Assembly (NCBI GenBank): GCA_034408745.1
Contig: JAWXCM010000438.1
Location: 1-15,099 of the forward strand
DNA: 15,099 nucleotides
From: JAWXCM01 sp034408745
GTDB lineage: Bacteria > Acidobacteriota > Terriglobia > Bryobacterales > Bryobacteraceae
Reading direction: 5' to 3'
Below the pieces are notes generated by a model. It was not told the DNA's origin. It did no database searches and saw only the letters and a list, made by a program, of their open reading frames with translations. Below are positions 14,316-15,099 of the stretch, piece after piece. Every line of letters starts with the position of its first letter. The first letter of the stretch is position 1. A program made the position numbers and the translations under genes.

Positions 14316-15099
14316 TCAGTACTGCGGGCTCGGCGCTCCCAGCGACTCCTCCAGCTTGCCGATGATGTCCCAAAGCTGCCTGGGCACCTGCTGCAGCATC
14401 TTCTGCTTAGACATTGTGGAATCCTTGACCAGGCAGAAGATGAACGCAGTTTCACCGTCGGCGGTCGCCCGGAAGGTCGAGGCAATGGCGTGCAACCCAT
14501 CACCGGTGAAAAAGCAGAACCGGTTCTTCTCCATCTCCTTGATTCGCGCCTGCACCGCGGTTCGCAGCGCCTTGACGTCGGTGAGCTTCGCCGCCTTGAT
14601 TTCCTCGAACAGGGTCTCACGCGCCTCTTCTCCCAGCCCGGCCAGGTAGGTTTCGCCGACATAGCCCGTCCAGATCGGCCGCCGCGCGCCGATTTCGCGG
14701 CGCGTCGCCAGGCCCTCCACGGCGCGGCAGCTTTCGACGAACACGATGTCGAAGCGGTCGCGCATCCCGATGTTGACCACGCCCTGTACGCGATCGGCCA
14801 GGCCCTGCAACAGCAGGTGCGCCACGCGGCGGATGGGCAGCGTGATCAGGCGCGGGTAGCCAAGCGACAGCACCGCAAGGCCGAGTTCGAACTTGCCGGT
14901 CGCGGGCGAAGCCCGGAGGTATCCCAGGCTGCATAGCGTCCGCGTCAGGCGCGAAACGGTGGCCTTTCGCATGCCGGTTGCATCGCTCAGTTCACGGTTG
15001 CCGAGGAACGCCGCGCCGCTGGCGAAGGCCTCCAGTATCTGCAGGCCGTTGGCCAGCGTATAGGCGAAGCGGGGGTCCTTGTCTTCGGTGGCTGGGGCC
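14316..15099 (-). CDS. IclR-family transcriptional regulator (HTH and effector-binding domain; 5' end at 1-140)
   Basis: This is the main part of the same IclR-type regulator; on the circle it runs 140-1 then 15000-14316, giving 274 residues. Visible elements are the recognition-helix region (LSDATGMRKATVSRLTRTL, about residues 51-69), the wing (LGYLRASPATGKFELG), and a C-terminal effector-binding domain. IclR proteins are usually dimeric or tetrameric regulators of catabolic operons, binding small carboxylic or aromatic acids. The stop TGA is at 14318-14316. Downstream on the same strand, after 156 bp, lies the UGSC-type gene, and upstream and divergent lies the AhpD-like gene, so it probably controls one or both. 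The 5' end runs off the linear window only because the molecule was cut there. Confidence 0.9.
   Translation of the reverse strand, partial: APATEDKDPRFAYTLANGLQILEAFASGAAFLGNRELSDATGMRKATVSRLTRTLCSLGYLRASPATGKFELGLAVLSLGYPRLITLPIRRVAHLLLQGLADRVQGVVNIGMRDRFDIVFVESCRAVEGLATRREIGARRPIWTGYVGETYLAGLGEEARETLFEEIKAAKLTDVKALRTAVQARIKEMEKNRFCFFTGDGLHAIASTFRATADGETAFIFCLVKDSTMSKQKMLQQVPRQLWDIIGKLEESLGAPSPQY
15001..15099. repeat. 99-bp terminal direct repeat (second copy of 1-99)
   Basis: Exact copy of bases 1-99, marking circular closure or a tandem unit boundary. It should be counted once when annotating the circle. Confidence 0.9.

Noticed and set aside
1..15099. CRISPR array, tRNA or rRNA genes, plasmid replication origin
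   Set aside because: No regularly spaced repeats, no RNA-gene signatures and no iteron array or rep gene were seen on either strand.

Overview
GC-rich proteobacterial DNA, most likely from a betaproteobacterium (Burkholderiales-like). This assignment rests on the protein flavour: ThrH-type phosphatase, branched-chain-amino-acid-type (Liv/HAAT) ABC transporter, IclR regulator, Rieske oxygenase and an IS21-family element. It is an inference, not a database match. Bases 1-99 are repeated exactly at 15001-15099, so the molecule closes on itself as a 15,000-bp circle. A full-length IclR regulator reads in frame across that closure, which supports the join. I see no replication initiator, relaxase, partition or toxin-antitoxin gene, so this does not look like an ordinary plasmid.

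Layout. An iclR-type regulator (minus, across the ends) faces a carboxymuconolactone-decarboxylase/AhpD-like gene (plus, 291-887) over an AT-rich operator/promoter region. Next come thrH (minus, 1004-1627), a broken PH-domain membrane-protein gene (1843-2165) and a complete IS21-family element (2226-4839) whose istA carries a one-base frameshift and whose istB is intact. A Dabb-domain gene (4916-5221) follows. A minus-strand operon, read from right to left, encodes an amidohydrolase-like protein, a periplasmic solute-binding protein, two permeases and two ATPases (11078 down to 5277). A divergent Rieske non-haem iron oxygenase gene lies at 11264-12481. Last are a 353-residue protein of unknown function (12553-13614) and, just upstream and translationally coupled to it, a gene with an in-frame TGA (13611-14159).

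The most interesting feature is 13611-14159. Two apparent minus-strand ORFs lie in the same frame, separated by a single TGA in the context Asn-TGA-Gly-Ala-Cys-Thr. The protein looks like the UGSC family of (seleno)proteins, with a U-G-A-C variant of the motif (Sec101, Cys104). A small hairpin with a G/U-containing apical loop sits 24 nt downstream of the TGA, in the window expected for a bacterial SECIS. If correct, the host must make selenocysteine, because no sel genes lie here.

The genes together suggest uptake of an organic acid or aromatic-type compound by a Liv-type transporter, oxidation by the Rieske enzyme, hydrolysis by the amidohydrolase-like protein, and a redox-active UGSC/AhpD-like group under IclR control. 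The substrate cannot be read from the sequence. The circle contains one IS21 copy without a target duplication. That is what recombination between two directly repeated IS copies would leave, so the segment may be an excised or tandemly amplified translocatable unit.
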